A DNA stretch of 46,586 bases from Kmv34 sp964524965 (GTDB taxonomy: Bacteria > Aerophobota > Aerophobia > Aerophobales > B3-G15): contig CAZGDY010000002.1 in the NCBI GenBank assembly GCA_964524965.1, positions 1-46,586 of the forward strand, in the 5' to 3' direction. This document shows positions 7,492 through 15,313 of the stretch, piece after piece (positions within the stretch are counted from its first letter, which is position 1; each line of letters opens with the position of its first letter). A program made the translations under genes and the position numbers. Under the pieces are notes generated by a model, which saw only the letters and a list, made by a program, of their open reading frames with translations, did no database searches and was not told the DNA's origin.

Positions 7492-8517
7492 ATGAGTAGA
7501 TATAAAGCTGCGGCAATAGTTGAACCGGGAAAAATTGAATTGGTCGAAAAGGAACTACCTGCTCTTGGGGATGGCGAGGTCTTAATAAAGATAAAGGCAT
7601 GCGGAATATGCACATTGGAGAAACGTCTTTACACCGGAAAAATGAAGATATTTTACCCTATTATCGGAGGACACGAGGCTTCCGGGGAAATAATAGATCC
7701 CGGAGATACCCACTTCAAGGAAGGAGACCGCGTAGTGATGGACCTTTTAAATCGTTGTGGTGAATGTCATTTCTGTCGGACCGGACACAGTAATCACTGT
7801 ATAAATCAGTTTAAGGGACGAGGTGGAATACTTGGTGGATTTTCCGAGTATATCGTCATTCCTTCCAAGGAAGTTTATAAAATAAATAAAGAAGTTCCTT
7901 TTGATTATGCCACCTTAACCGAGCCACTTTCCGACTGTATTCACAGTTGTATGCAAACACATCTTTCTCCGGAATACAAAGTAATCATCATCGGGGCCGG
8001 AACCATGGGGCTTCTTCACCTATTGATTATGAAGCGATACAGTATCTGGACAATAGTCACAGATATCGATGATAATAAATTAAACGTTGCCCGAAAATGC
8101 GGGGCGGATTACGTTATCAATGCCAAAAAGGAAGATGTAGTAAAAAAAGTTAAAGAACTTACAGGAGGGATGGGATGCAACGTAGTTTTTATAACAGCTC
8201 CGGGCAAAGATTCCCATTTAATGGCGTTTTTGCTTGTTAGTGTAATGGGCACGATTAATTTTTATGCCGCTAATTATCCGGCCATTGAAATTCCGCTCAA
8301 TCCTAACCTATTACATTACAAAGAAATCACCCTGACCGGCAGTGAGAGTAAAACTGAAAAAGATTTTTATAAGGCGGTAATGTTCCAAAATTCTATGAAT
8401 ATTAATTTATCTTTACTTATCTCTAAGAAATTCCCTTTTATAAAGATTAAGGACGCCATGGAGGCAGCTCTTAGCCCATCGACTTACCGAATCATTCTGG
8501 AAATGGAGGATTCATGA
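7492..8517 (+). CDS. Zinc-dependent medium-chain dehydrogenase (sorbitol/threonine dehydrogenase-like)
   Basis: A 341-residue MDR-family NAD(P)-dependent alcohol dehydrogenase that would oxidise a polyol or sugar hydroxyl to a ketone. The catalytic zinc site is seen as Cys37 (ACGIC), His61-Glu62 (GGHEASG) and Glu144 (TEPLSDC). The structural zinc has its four cysteines at 89, 92, 95 and 103. The Rossmann motif GAGTMG is at 168-173, and the acidic VTDIDDNK after the next strand favours NAD over NADP. The SD AAGGAG is well placed. The stop overlaps the kinase start by 4 bases (ATGA), so these genes form one operon. The exact substrate cannot be read from the sequence. Confidence 0.85.
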   Translation: MSRYKAAAIVEPGKIELVEKELPALGDGEVLIKIKACGICTLEKRLYTGKMKIFYPIIGGHEASGEIIDPGDTHFKEGDRVVMDLLNRCGECHFCRTGHSNHCINQFKGRGGILGGFSEYIVIPSKEVYKINKEVPFDYATLTEPLSDCIHSCMQTHLSPEYKVIIIGAGTMGLLHLLIMKRYSIWTIVTDIDDNKLNVARKCGADYVINAKKEDVVKKVKELTGGMGCNVVFITAPGKDSHLMAFLLVSVMGTINFYAANYPAIEIPLNPNLLHYKEITLTGSESKTEKDFYKAVMFQNSMNINLSLLISKKFPFIKIKDAMEAALSPSTYRIILEMEDS

Positions 8518-9971
8518 ATTTATTAATTGGCATTGATATTGGGACTACGCGGGCTAAAGGAGGAGTCTACAACGAAAACGGTCGTCTCCTTGCTCGGGCT
8601 GAAACAAGTTATCCAATGACCACCGAACGCTTTCCCGCCTCCGTTGACGAGGACCCCCTGGACTGGTGGAGTGCAGTGCAAAAAATAGGCAAACAGTTAA
8701 TGTCTAATTATCAGTCCGAAAATATCAAAGGTATTGCGGTGGGAAGTCAAGGACCTTCTTTAGTGATTTTAGATAAATACGGCCAACCGATTCGAGATTC
8801 TTTAATTTGGATGGATCATCGGGCCCTCCAGGAGGCAAAGGAGCTTTCTTCCAACCTGGGCCAAGATATTGATCCGATGATGATTATACCTAAGTTGCTC
8901 TGGTTAAAAAAACATGAACCGGATAACTTCAATCGGATAGCCTGGGCTTTTCAGCCACTGGATTACATTAATTACCAGTTAACCGGAGAAATTATAGCCT
9001 CTCTTGCCTCTGATGACCTTCGGCTATGGACGGATGATGTTTTAAAGGTGAGCGGAATTCACAAAGAGATTTTTCCTCCTGTTTATAAAATGGGAAAAGT
9101 AGTCGGCACGGTTACAAAAAAGGCTTCTCGTGAAACGAGTTTTCCCATTGGTGTTCCCGTTTTCTCCGGGACCGGGGGAGCTGATTTTATTGAAACCCTG
9201 ATTGGCACAAATACACTCCAGCCAGGTAGAATCTGCGATCGTGGAGGAACATCTCAAGGAGTAGATTTTTGCTGGCCTAAAGCTATTACCGCAGGCGGTT
9301 TGTTCTGTATTCCCCACCCAATAATCCAGGGCCAGTATCATATCGGGGGATTAATGACGACAACCGGCAAGGCTCTGCAATGGTATAAAGAATGTTTTTT
9401 CCCGAAGGAAATTTCCTATGAAACAATCCTTAAAGAAGCAAAATATTCCCCACCGGGTGCACGAAAACTCATTTTTCTGCCCTATCTAGCAGGAGAACGG
9501 ACTCCTTGGTGGGACACAGAAGCTCGTGGGGTCTTCTTGGGACTCTCCACGATTCATGAGAGAAAAGATTTATTACGGGCTGTCCTGGAGGGTGTTGCTC
9601 TGGGAATTGGTCAAATTATAAATCTCATTCGGGCCGGGGGAGGAAAACCAGTTGAAATTAGAGCATGCGGGGGCCAGGCACAAAGCCCTCTCTGGAACCA
9701 AATTAAAGCGGACGTAACGGGAATACCCGTTTTAATCCCCGAGAATACCGAAATTTCAACACTGGGAATGGCCATCATTGCCGGCTGGGGAGCAGGTGTC
9801 TACGAAAATCTAGTCCAAGCAGCCAACCATCTGGTCAAAATAACCCGCGTATTTGAGCCTCAAAATGATAATCATAATCTTTATCAAGAACTACTTGAAG
9901 TATATGAAACATTGTATCCAGCCTTGAAAGATAGTTTTCATCGCATGGGGCAAATCGATATACCAGGGTAG
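8514..9971 (+). CDS. FGGY-family carbohydrate kinase (xylulokinase-like)
   Basis: A 485-residue kinase of the FGGY/actin-like ATPase fold, expected to phosphorylate a ketose or polyol with ATP. The N-terminal half opens with the phosphate-binding loop IGIDIGTTRAKGGVY and has VGSQGPSLVILD. The C-terminal half has GGTSQGVDF, the catalytic-domain block LPYLAGERTPWWDTEARGVFLGL and the family signature ACGGQAQSPLWNQIKADVTGIPV. Length matches xylulokinase and the AI-2 kinase LsrK; sequence alone does not separate these. It starts inside the dehydrogenase stop and is followed after 64 bases by the aldolase, so its product is probably the aldolase substrate or a precursor of it. Confidence 0.82.
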   Translation: MNLLIGIDIGTTRAKGGVYNENGRLLARAETSYPMTTERFPASVDEDPLDWWSAVQKIGKQLMSNYQSENIKGIAVGSQGPSLVILDKYGQPIRDSLIWMDHRALQEAKELSSNLGQDIDPMMIIPKLLWLKKHEPDNFNRIAWAFQPLDYINYQLTGEIIASLASDDLRLWTDDVLKVSGIHKEIFPPVYKMGKVVGTVTKKASRETSFPIGVPVFSGTGGADFIETLIGTNTLQPGRICDRGGTSQGVDFCWPKAITAGGLFCIPHPIIQGQYHIGGLMTTTGKALQWYKECFFPKEISYETILKEAKYSPPGARKLIFLPYLAGERTPWWDTEARGVFLGLSTIHERKDLLRAVLEGVALGIGQIINLIRAGGGKPVEIRACGGQAQSPLWNQIKADVTGIPVLIPENTEISTLGMAIIAGWGAGVYENLVQAANHLVKITRVFEPQNDNHNLYQELLEVYETLYPALKDSFHRMGQIDIPG

Positions 9972-10035
9972 AAATTAGATAAAAAAAATAAATAAGTAAT
10001 TCGGATAACTCCGAACAGTACAAAGAGGTGAGCTG

Positions 10036-10836
10036 ATGAATTGTGGAAAACAACTTAGAATGAGAAATATTTTCAGGAAAGATGGTCGAGCCCTAATCGT
10101 AGCCATGGACCACGCCGCTATTGCCGGTGCTATGGGGGCGCTTCAGGACCCGGCAAAGATCATCGAAAAAATAGCTTCGGGAGGAGCAGACGCTATTCTT
10201 ACCACCCGTGGAATGCTGAAAAAAGGATATCCTGCCATCCGGCGGGGAATGGGAACGATCCTGCGAATATCCGGTGGATTTACCTTATTGACCGAACCAG
10301 CCCGGTTTTACGATCGAATCATATCATCGGTGGAAACCGCACTACGCTGGGGAGTGGATGCCGTGGGGATTACAATTAAATACGGGCATCCGAGCGAAGG
10401 TACTTTTATTGAACAAGCCTCCAGAGTTGCAGATATTTGTAATGAATGGGGAATGCCGCTTATGATTGAGGTTATGACTCAAGGAGAGCAAGTGGGAAAA
10501 CTGGGATCTAATCTTGCCTCGTCAATTGCCTGTCGTGCTGCTTTTGAAATCGGCGCTGATTTTGTTAAAGTCAGCTATCCGGGTCAAAAGAAAGGATTCC
10601 GACAGATGGTAAAGGAGTGTCCGGCACCTCTGGTCATTTTAGGAGGCAAAAAAATAGATTCCCAAGAACAACTGCTGACGATGGTTAAAGAGTCCATAGA
10701 AACAGGCGGAAAGGGTGTGGCTATAGGACGCAATATCTGGGGAAATCCAAATCCAACACAGATAATCGAGATTCTTAAATCTATTGTTCACGGTAACAAT
10801 GTAGATAAATCGTTAAATCCCGAAACAACTGAATGA
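10036..10836 (+). CDS. Class I aldolase of the DeoC/FbaB/LsrF family
   Basis: A 266-residue TIM-barrel protein resembling archaeal-type fructose-bisphosphate aldolase and LsrF. It would cleave a phosphorylated ketose through a lysine Schiff base. Visible blocks are VAMDHAAIAG near 22, AILTTRGML near 53, GVDAVGITIKYG at 106-117, the likely catalytic Lys178 in GADFVKVSYPG, and phosphate-binding VILGGKKI and GVAIGRNIWG near the C-terminus. SD GAGGTG precedes the ATG by 5 bases. The kinase before it and transporter after it suggest a catabolic route of uptake, oxidation, phosphorylation and cleavage. The kinase plus LsrF-like aldolase pair also recalls AI-2 breakdown, but no lsr transporter or regulator is present. 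Confidence 0.78.
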   Translation: MNCGKQLRMRNIFRKDGRALIVAMDHAAIAGAMGALQDPAKIIEKIASGGADAILTTRGMLKKGYPAIRRGMGTILRISGGFTLLTEPARFYDRIISSVETALRWGVDAVGITIKYGHPSEGTFIEQASRVADICNEWGMPLMIEVMTQGEQVGKLGSNLASSIACRAAFEIGADFVKVSYPGQKKGFRQMVKECPAPLVILGGKKIDSQEQLLTMVKESIETGGKGVAIGRNIWGNPNPTQIIEILKSIVHGNNVDKSLNPETTE

Positions 10837-12020
10837 ATATTTCAAGGCATACCTCATTTTACAGGTGGGTTATTCTCGCCTTTATCTACTTCAGTATGCT
10901 GGTAGTGACCTTTGTAATCCAGATTATTCCACCCATGCTTCCGCAAATTGAGCAAGCATTACATTTAGACAAGGGCAAGGGGGGTCTTTTAATGGGATTG
11001 GTTTCTCTTCCGGGACTTATCCTAAGCATTTTTAGTGGCTCTCTTTCCGACCGATATGGCTTCAAACGGGTGGGGAGTTATTCACTTTGTCTGATTGTGG
11101 GAGGCGTTTGGCTTATGTCCGTTAGTGGAAATTTTGGTATCTTATGCGCAGGACGGATTATTTCCGGAATTGGAGTGATGGCTCTGGTTATAGCCTTACC
11201 TCATTCTCTTGTTTACTGGTTCCAAAAAGGGAATATCGGCTTAGCCATGGGAATATTTAATACCGCTCTACCCTTAGGTACGATCCTGTCTTATTCATTT
11301 GTGGGTGATTTAACTGAGCTCTGGGGTTGGAAAATGATCATTCGACTCGTTGCTATTCTGGCAATAGTAAATTTAGTTCTACTTTTTTTGATATATCGCC
11401 CTTTAAAAAAAGAACAGAGCCAGTCGGTGTCCTTCTCCATAAGAAAAATTTTTCGTAATATTTATCTTAATAAACCAGTTTGGTTATTGGCTATAATCTG
11501 GATGCTTTACAATGCTGCTTTAATGGGATTTTCAACTTTTGGCGAAGCTTATTTCAGTAATCTGGGATTTTCTTTGGCAAGAGCAGGGTTTCTTACCAGC
11601 ATTGGTACCTGGGGAGGATTAATTTTCAGTCCGTTTGCCGGGTACATTTTAGACAAAGGGGTGAAAGGCAAATGGTTTTTGTTACCAAGTTGTTTGGGAC
11701 TGGTTTGCGCATTTTCCCTATTTGCTTTTGGACATTATTCACTTGCTCTCTCACTCGCACTCCTCGGTATCGCTGCGGGTTTAATTCCGGCGCCTGTTTA
11801 CTATCTATTACCTAAAATTGTGTCTCCAAAAAACATCGGGCTGGGATATGGAGTGGTGATGACCGGTCTTAGTATTGGGGTGTTATGCGGGCCTTGGTTT
11901 ACGGGTTGGGTGAACAACCACTGGAATACTTTTTCCGCTGGCTTTATTTTGATGGCGATATTCTCTCTCTTAGCTGCTCTTGCTTGTATCTTCTTTAACC
12001 CCCAGAAAAAACTAACATAA
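10833..12020 (+). CDS. Major facilitator superfamily transporter
   Basis: A 395-residue inner-membrane protein with about 12 hydrophobic segments and the MFS loop motif after helix 2 (SGSLSDRYGFKRVG near residues 70-83). A central hydrophilic loop near 190-210 (RPLKKEQSQS) separates the two six-helix halves, and the second half has its own loop motif (FAGYILDKGVKGK). The start overlaps the aldolase stop by 4 bases (ATGA), tying it to the operon and making it the probable importer of the sugar or polyol being broken down. It could also be an exporter; MFS sequence does not settle direction. It is the last gene of this group. Confidence 0.8.
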   Translation: MNISRHTSFYRWVILAFIYFSMLVVTFVIQIIPPMLPQIEQALHLDKGKGGLLMGLVSLPGLILSIFSGSLSDRYGFKRVGSYSLCLIVGGVWLMSVSGNFGILCAGRIISGIGVMALVIALPHSLVYWFQKGNIGLAMGIFNTALPLGTILSYSFVGDLTELWGWKMIIRLVAILAIVNLVLLFLIYRPLKKEQSQSVSFSIRKIFRNIYLNKPVWLLAIIWMLYNAALMGFSTFGEAYFSNLGFSLARAGFLTSIGTWGGLIFSPFAGYILDKGVKGKWFLLPSCLGLVCAFSLFAFGHYSLALSLALLGIAAGLIPAPVYYLLPKIVSPKNIGLGYGVVMTGLSIGVLCGPWFTGWVNNHWNTFSAGFILMAIFSLLAALACIFFNPQKKLT

Positions 12021-12095
12021 GAGATTACTTTTAGTTGTTAATCAAAGTTTGAATGGGACACCTTTAAGATTTAGGTGACACCATTAGGAAAAGGG

Positions 12096-12123
12096 TTGAC
12101 AAATCATTAATTGATACTATAAT
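12096..12123 (+). promoter_or_regulatory. Promoter of the Rrf2-hcp operon, giving a nearly leaderless mRNA
   Basis: A perfect TTGACA (12096-12101), 16-base spacer and a perfect TATAAT (12118-12123). The ATG of the Rrf2 gene is at 12133, so transcription would begin about 3 bases before it. No SD lies upstream, in keeping with leaderless or near-leaderless translation. Confidence 0.82.
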
Positions 12124-12132
12124 AGTATCAAT
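12110..12132. promoter_or_regulatory. 23-bp perfect palindrome over the -10 box, probable Rrf2 operator
   Basis: Arms ATTGATACTA (12110-12119) and TAGTATCAAT (12123-12132) are exact reverse complements, separated by TAA. The palindrome covers the -10 element and the expected transcription start, and touches the start codon. This is a good position for autorepression by the Rrf2 protein made from this transcript. I did not find a second full copy elsewhere in the window. Confidence 0.75.
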
Positions 12133-12567
12133 ATGCAGTTACTAACAAAACAAACAGATTACGCTATAAGGGTGTTAATTTACCTGGCTTTAAATAAAAA
12201 TGGCTTTATTGGTGCAAGTAAAATATCGGAAGGAGAAAGAATTCCCTACCAGTTTTTGCGAAGGACACTACAAGTATTGTCTAAGAAAAACCTTGTTGAA
12301 TCAAAAAAAGGAGTAGGAGGAGGGGTCAAAATAAAAGCCAACCCCAATAATATTCGTATAATCGATATAACCAAGCATTTTCAAGGTGATATTGAGTTAT
12401 CATCTTGCATGTTCAGAAGAAAATTGTGTGAAAACCGCAATAAATGTGTATTGAGAGCAAGATTAAGAAAAATAGAAGATATCATAACCCAGCAATTTGA
12501 AAATATAACCATTGCCAGTTTAATTAATGATATGAACAAAATAAAGAACGAGAAGGAGTCAAAATGA
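12133..12567 (+). CDS. Rrf2-family Fe-S transcriptional regulator (NsrR/IscR-like)
   Basis: A 144-residue DNA-binding regulator. Residues 1-70 are the Rrf2 winged helix (LLTKQTDYAIRVLIYLAL, IPYQFLRRTLQVLSKKNLVES, then the wing GVGGGVKI). Cys92, Cys99 and Cys105 (C-X6-C-X5-C) match the cluster-ligand pattern of NsrR and IscR, so it probably senses nitric oxide or redox state through an Fe-S cluster. Its place directly ahead of hcp and fprA, as NsrR controls hcp in other bacteria, makes NO the most likely signal. The ATG has no SD and sits just after the palindrome at 12110-12132. The stop overlaps hcp by 4 bases (ATGA). Confidence 0.86.
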   Translation: MQLLTKQTDYAIRVLIYLALNKNGFIGASKISEGERIPYQFLRRTLQVLSKKNLVESKKGVGGGVKIKANPNNIRIIDITKHFQGDIELSSCMFRRKLCENRNKCVLRARLRKIEDIITQQFENITIASLINDMNKIKNEKESK

Positions 12568-14225
12568 GTATGCATTGTTTTCAATGTCAGGAAACAGCTA
12601 AGAATAAAGGATGTACAGTGAGAGGAATTTGCGGAAAGAAGGAAGAGACAGCAAATTTGCAGGACCTTTTAATTTATGTACTAAAAGGTATTTCCATTTA
12701 TGCCTTAAAAGCAAAAAGATATGGAATCAGTGAGAAAAAAACAGGACTGTTTATCGCCCAAGCTCTCTTTGCTACTATAACAAACACTAATTTTGATGAG
12801 AACAAAATCAAAATTCTCATTAAGCAAGGATTAGGTATCCGGGAGGAGTTAAAGGCAAGATTTATAAGTGCTTATAAAAAAAAGAAGGGCAAGGATTTTT
12901 CAGAAAAATTACCTGATGCTGCAACCTGGTCCCCTGATGAGAACAATGGGTTTTTGAATAAAGCAAAAAGCGTCGGGGTTCTTTCTACTGAAAATGAAGA
13001 CTTTAGATCTCTTAGAGAACTTTTGATATATGCTATAAAAGGTATCTCTGCTTATCTAGACCACGCTGCAAGACTGGGATTTGAAAAAGAGGAAATATAT
13101 GATTTTATAGTTGAAGGATTGGAGTCTACAACCAGAAAGCTTGCTATCGATGATATGGTAGGATTAGTCTTAAAAGCAGGTGAAGTTGCAGTTAATACCA
13201 TGGCCCTTCTTGATGAAGCAAATACTTCTACTTACGGGAACCCGGAAATAACAAAAATAAACATTGGCACCAGGAATAACCCTGGTATTCTTATTTCAGG
13301 ACACGATCTCAAGGATATGAAAGAGTTACTTGAACAAACAAAGGGAACAGGTATAGACGTATACACTCATGGCGAAATGCTTCCAGCAAATTGCTATCCA
13401 GTTTTCAAGAAATATGAACACTTAGTCGGAAACTACGGAAATAGTTGGTGGAAACAAAATTCGGAATTCAAATCCTTTAACGGCCCCATACTAATGACCA
13501 CAAATTGCATAATTCCGGTCAAAGATTCTTACAAAGACAGAATATTCACTACCGGAATAGTGGGTTACCCTGAAGTCAAACATATCCCTGATGGATCAAA
13601 TGGAAAACAGAAGGATTTTTCTGAAATTATCGAACTAGCAAAAAAATGTGCTCCCCCCCTAGAAATCGAAAAAGGATATATTAACGGAGGATTTGCCCAC
13701 AACCAATTGCTGGCCTTATCCGATAAGGTCGTGGGAGCAGTCAAAGAAGGTGCTATAAAACGCTTTATTGTTATGGCCGGGTGTGATGGTAGGCATAAGG
13801 AAAGAAATTATTATACCGAGATTGCCCGCAATCTGCCAGAAGATACTGTGATATTAACTGCAGGCTGCGCCAAATACCGTTACAACAAGCTTAACCTTGG
13901 CAATATAGGAGATATTCCCAGAATCCTTGATGCGGGGCAGTGTAACGACTCATATTCACTCGTGGTTGTTGCTCTCAAACTCAAAGAGGTCTTTGGTCTT
14001 GACTTAAACGAGCTTCCCATATCTTTTGATATTGCTTGGTACGAACAAAAAGCTGTTACTGTATTAGTTGCATTGCTTTATTTAGGGATAAAAGGGATAA
14101 GACTTGGGCCAACTCTACCAGCATTTTTATCTCCCAATGTAGTAAAAGTACTCGTTGAAAAATTCGGGATTAAACCAATTGGACAAGTAAAAGAAGATAT
14201 CGAACTAATGCTTAGCGGCAGGTAA
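12564..14225 (+). CDS. hcp: Hybrid cluster protein (hydroxylamine reductase / NO reductase)
   Basis: A 553-residue Hcp. The N-terminus shows the proximal cluster ligands Cys5, Cys8, Cys17 and Cys23 (C-X2-C-X8-C-X5-C), identical in spacing to the Desulfovibrio protein. The hybrid cluster region is visible as GHDLKDMKELL, THGEMLPANCYP, GNSWWKQ, FIVMAGCDGRHKERNYYTE, TAGCAKYRYNKL and DAGQCNDSYS. Hcp reduces hydroxylamine in vitro and is now mainly linked to NO removal and protein nitrosylation in anaerobes. No hcr reductase follows, so the electron donor must be another ferredoxin or rubredoxin-type protein; Hrb nearby is a candidate. SD AAGGAG is 6 bases upstream. Confidence 0.95.
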   Translation: MSMHCFQCQETAKNKGCTVRGICGKKEETANLQDLLIYVLKGISIYALKAKRYGISEKKTGLFIAQALFATITNTNFDENKIKILIKQGLGIREELKARFISAYKKKKGKDFSEKLPDAATWSPDENNGFLNKAKSVGVLSTENEDFRSLRELLIYAIKGISAYLDHAARLGFEKEEIYDFIVEGLESTTRKLAIDDMVGLVLKAGEVAVNTMALLDEANTSTYGNPEITKINIGTRNNPGILISGHDLKDMKELLEQTKGTGIDVYTHGEMLPANCYPVFKKYEHLVGNYGNSWWKQNSEFKSFNGPILMTTNCIIPVKDSYKDRIFTTGIVGYPEVKHIPDGSNGKQKDFSEIIELAKKCAPPLEIEKGYINGGFAHNQLLALSDKVVGAVKEGAIKRFIVMAGCDGRHKERNYYTEIARNLPEDTVILTAGCAKYRYNKLNLGNIGDIPRILDAGQCNDSYSLVVVALKLKEVFGLDLNELPISFDIAWYEQKAVTVLVALLYLGIKGIRLGPTLPAFLSPNVVKVLVEKFGIKPIGQVKEDIELMLSGR

Positions 14226-14311
14226 GCCAGAATTAGGGGAAAAAAGTAAAAAACCCGGTAAAAAAATTACTTTTACTAAGCTAACAGTACAAATAAAGGA
14301 GGTATTCTCTA

Positions 14312-14575
14312 GTGTATAGGTGTCCAGGTAACGATGGGCGTTTTCTAAGAGTGGAGATACGGAAGTGCCTTAATTGTGGTTATGAGGTAGAGATATTTTC
14401 CGATGAAATAAAAGTAAAATGCCCAAAATGTAAAAAAGAAGTGTATCGAGAAAATACTCCTTCCTGTATTGACTGGTGCCAATATGCAAGCCAGTGTATC
14501 GGAGAAAAACGCTGGCAGGAATTAAAAAAAATTATGAATGAGGAAACAAAAAAAGAAAAATTCAAAGGAGGCTAA
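14312..14575 (+). CDS. Small zinc-ribbon protein, function unknown
   Basis: An 87-residue protein with eight cysteines in pairs: CPGN at the start, CLNC at 19-22, CPKC about 20 residues later, and a closing CIDWCQYASQC. The middle four look like a zinc ribbon; the last three may hold another metal. The combination of MYRCPG, a CxxC ribbon and a C-terminal WCxYAxxC block recurs in proteins annotated loosely as phosphohydrolase-associated, but there is no HD or other catalytic domain here. The GTG start at 14312 has AAAGGAGG 9 bases before it. Its place between hcp and hrb suggests a part in the stress operon. I assign no function. Confidence 0.72.
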   Translation: MYRCPGNDGRFLRVEIRKCLNCGYEVEIFSDEIKVKCPKCKKEVYRENTPSCIDWCQYASQCIGEKRWQELKKIMNEETKKEKFKGG

Positions 14576-14614
14576 TTTTTGCAATTTATTTCTTGTAAAG
14601 ATAGCTAAAAAACC

Positions 14615-15310
14615 ATGGATAAAAAAATTCTTTATAAAATTAGTTACGGAATATACCTGATTAGTTCCAAAAATAAAGATAAATTTAATGGACAAATTGC
14701 CAATACAGTAATTCAGGTTACAGCAGAGCCTCCTAAGCTTTCTGTTTGCATTAATACAAAAAACTTAACTCATCAATTCATCGAAAAAAGCAAGGTGTTT
14801 AGCGTATCCATTTTAGAGCAGAATACACCAATGAAATTTATTGGACATTTTGGTTTTAAGTCAGGCAGAGAATTCGACAAATTTAATAAAATGAATTATA
14901 AATTAGGAAAGACAGGCGTTCCTATTGTTATTCCAAACAGTCTTGGCTATATTGAATGTGAGTTAACAGGAAACATAAATGTGGGCACCCATACTATTTT
15001 TGTGGGAAAAATTGTTGATGCCCAGATAATTAAAGAGGGAGACCCGCTTACTTATGCCTATTACCACCAGGTAAAAAATGGCAAATCACCAGAAAATGCT
15101 CCCACATATATTAAAGAAGAAAAAATAAAATCAAGGGAGGAAAAGAAAATGGAAAAGTATGAGTGCACTATTTGTGGTTATGTGTATGACCCCAAAAAAG
15201 GCGACCCTGATTCTGGAGTTTCACCGGGAACTTCTTTTGAGGATTTACCCGATGACTGGGTCTGTCCTGTTTGTGGGGCGGGAAAAGATGATTTCAAAAA
15301 ACTGGACTGA
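14615..15310 (+). CDS. hrb: High-molecular-weight rubredoxin (flavin reductase-rubredoxin fusion)
   Basis: A 231-residue fusion. Residues 1-165 are a flavin reductase-like FMN domain (ISYGIYLISSKNKDKFNGQIANTVIQVT, then GREFDKFN and GTHTIFVGKIVDA). Residues 179-231 are a complete rubredoxin with iron ligands Cys184, Cys187, Cys217 and Cys220. This is the arrangement of Hrb from Moorella thermoacetica, which takes electrons from NADH and passes them to the flavodiiron protein FprA; fprA begins 3 bases downstream here. A strong internal SD and ATG at 15133-15151 may also give free rubredoxin. No good SD is seen before the ATG at 14615, so translation of the full protein may be weak. Confidence 0.88.
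   Translation: MDKKILYKISYGIYLISSKNKDKFNGQIANTVIQVTAEPPKLSVCINTKNLTHQFIEKSKVFSVSILEQNTPMKFIGHFGFKSGREFDKFNKMNYKLGKTGVPIVIPNSLGYIECELTGNINVGTHTIFVGKIVDAQIIKEGDPLTYAYYHQVKNGKSPENAPTYIKEEKIKSREEKKMEKYECTICGYVYDPKKGDPDSGVSPGTSFEDLPDDWVCPVCGAGKDDFKKLD
15133..15151 (+). promoter_or_regulatory. Internal SD and ATG inside hrb
   Basis: AAGGGAGG (15133-15140) stands 8 bases before an in-frame ATG (15149-15151, Met179). Starting there gives an intact 53-residue rubredoxin, MEKYECTICGYVYD onward. The SD falls exactly in the linker between the flavin and rubredoxin domains. Confidence 0.6.
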
Positions 15311-15313
15311 GAT

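Noticed and set aside
10036..10836. Calling the kinase-aldolase pair an AI-2 (lsr) degradation system
   Set aside because: No lsrACDB transporter, lsrR or lsrG is present, and the dehydrogenase and MFS genes have no place in that pathway.
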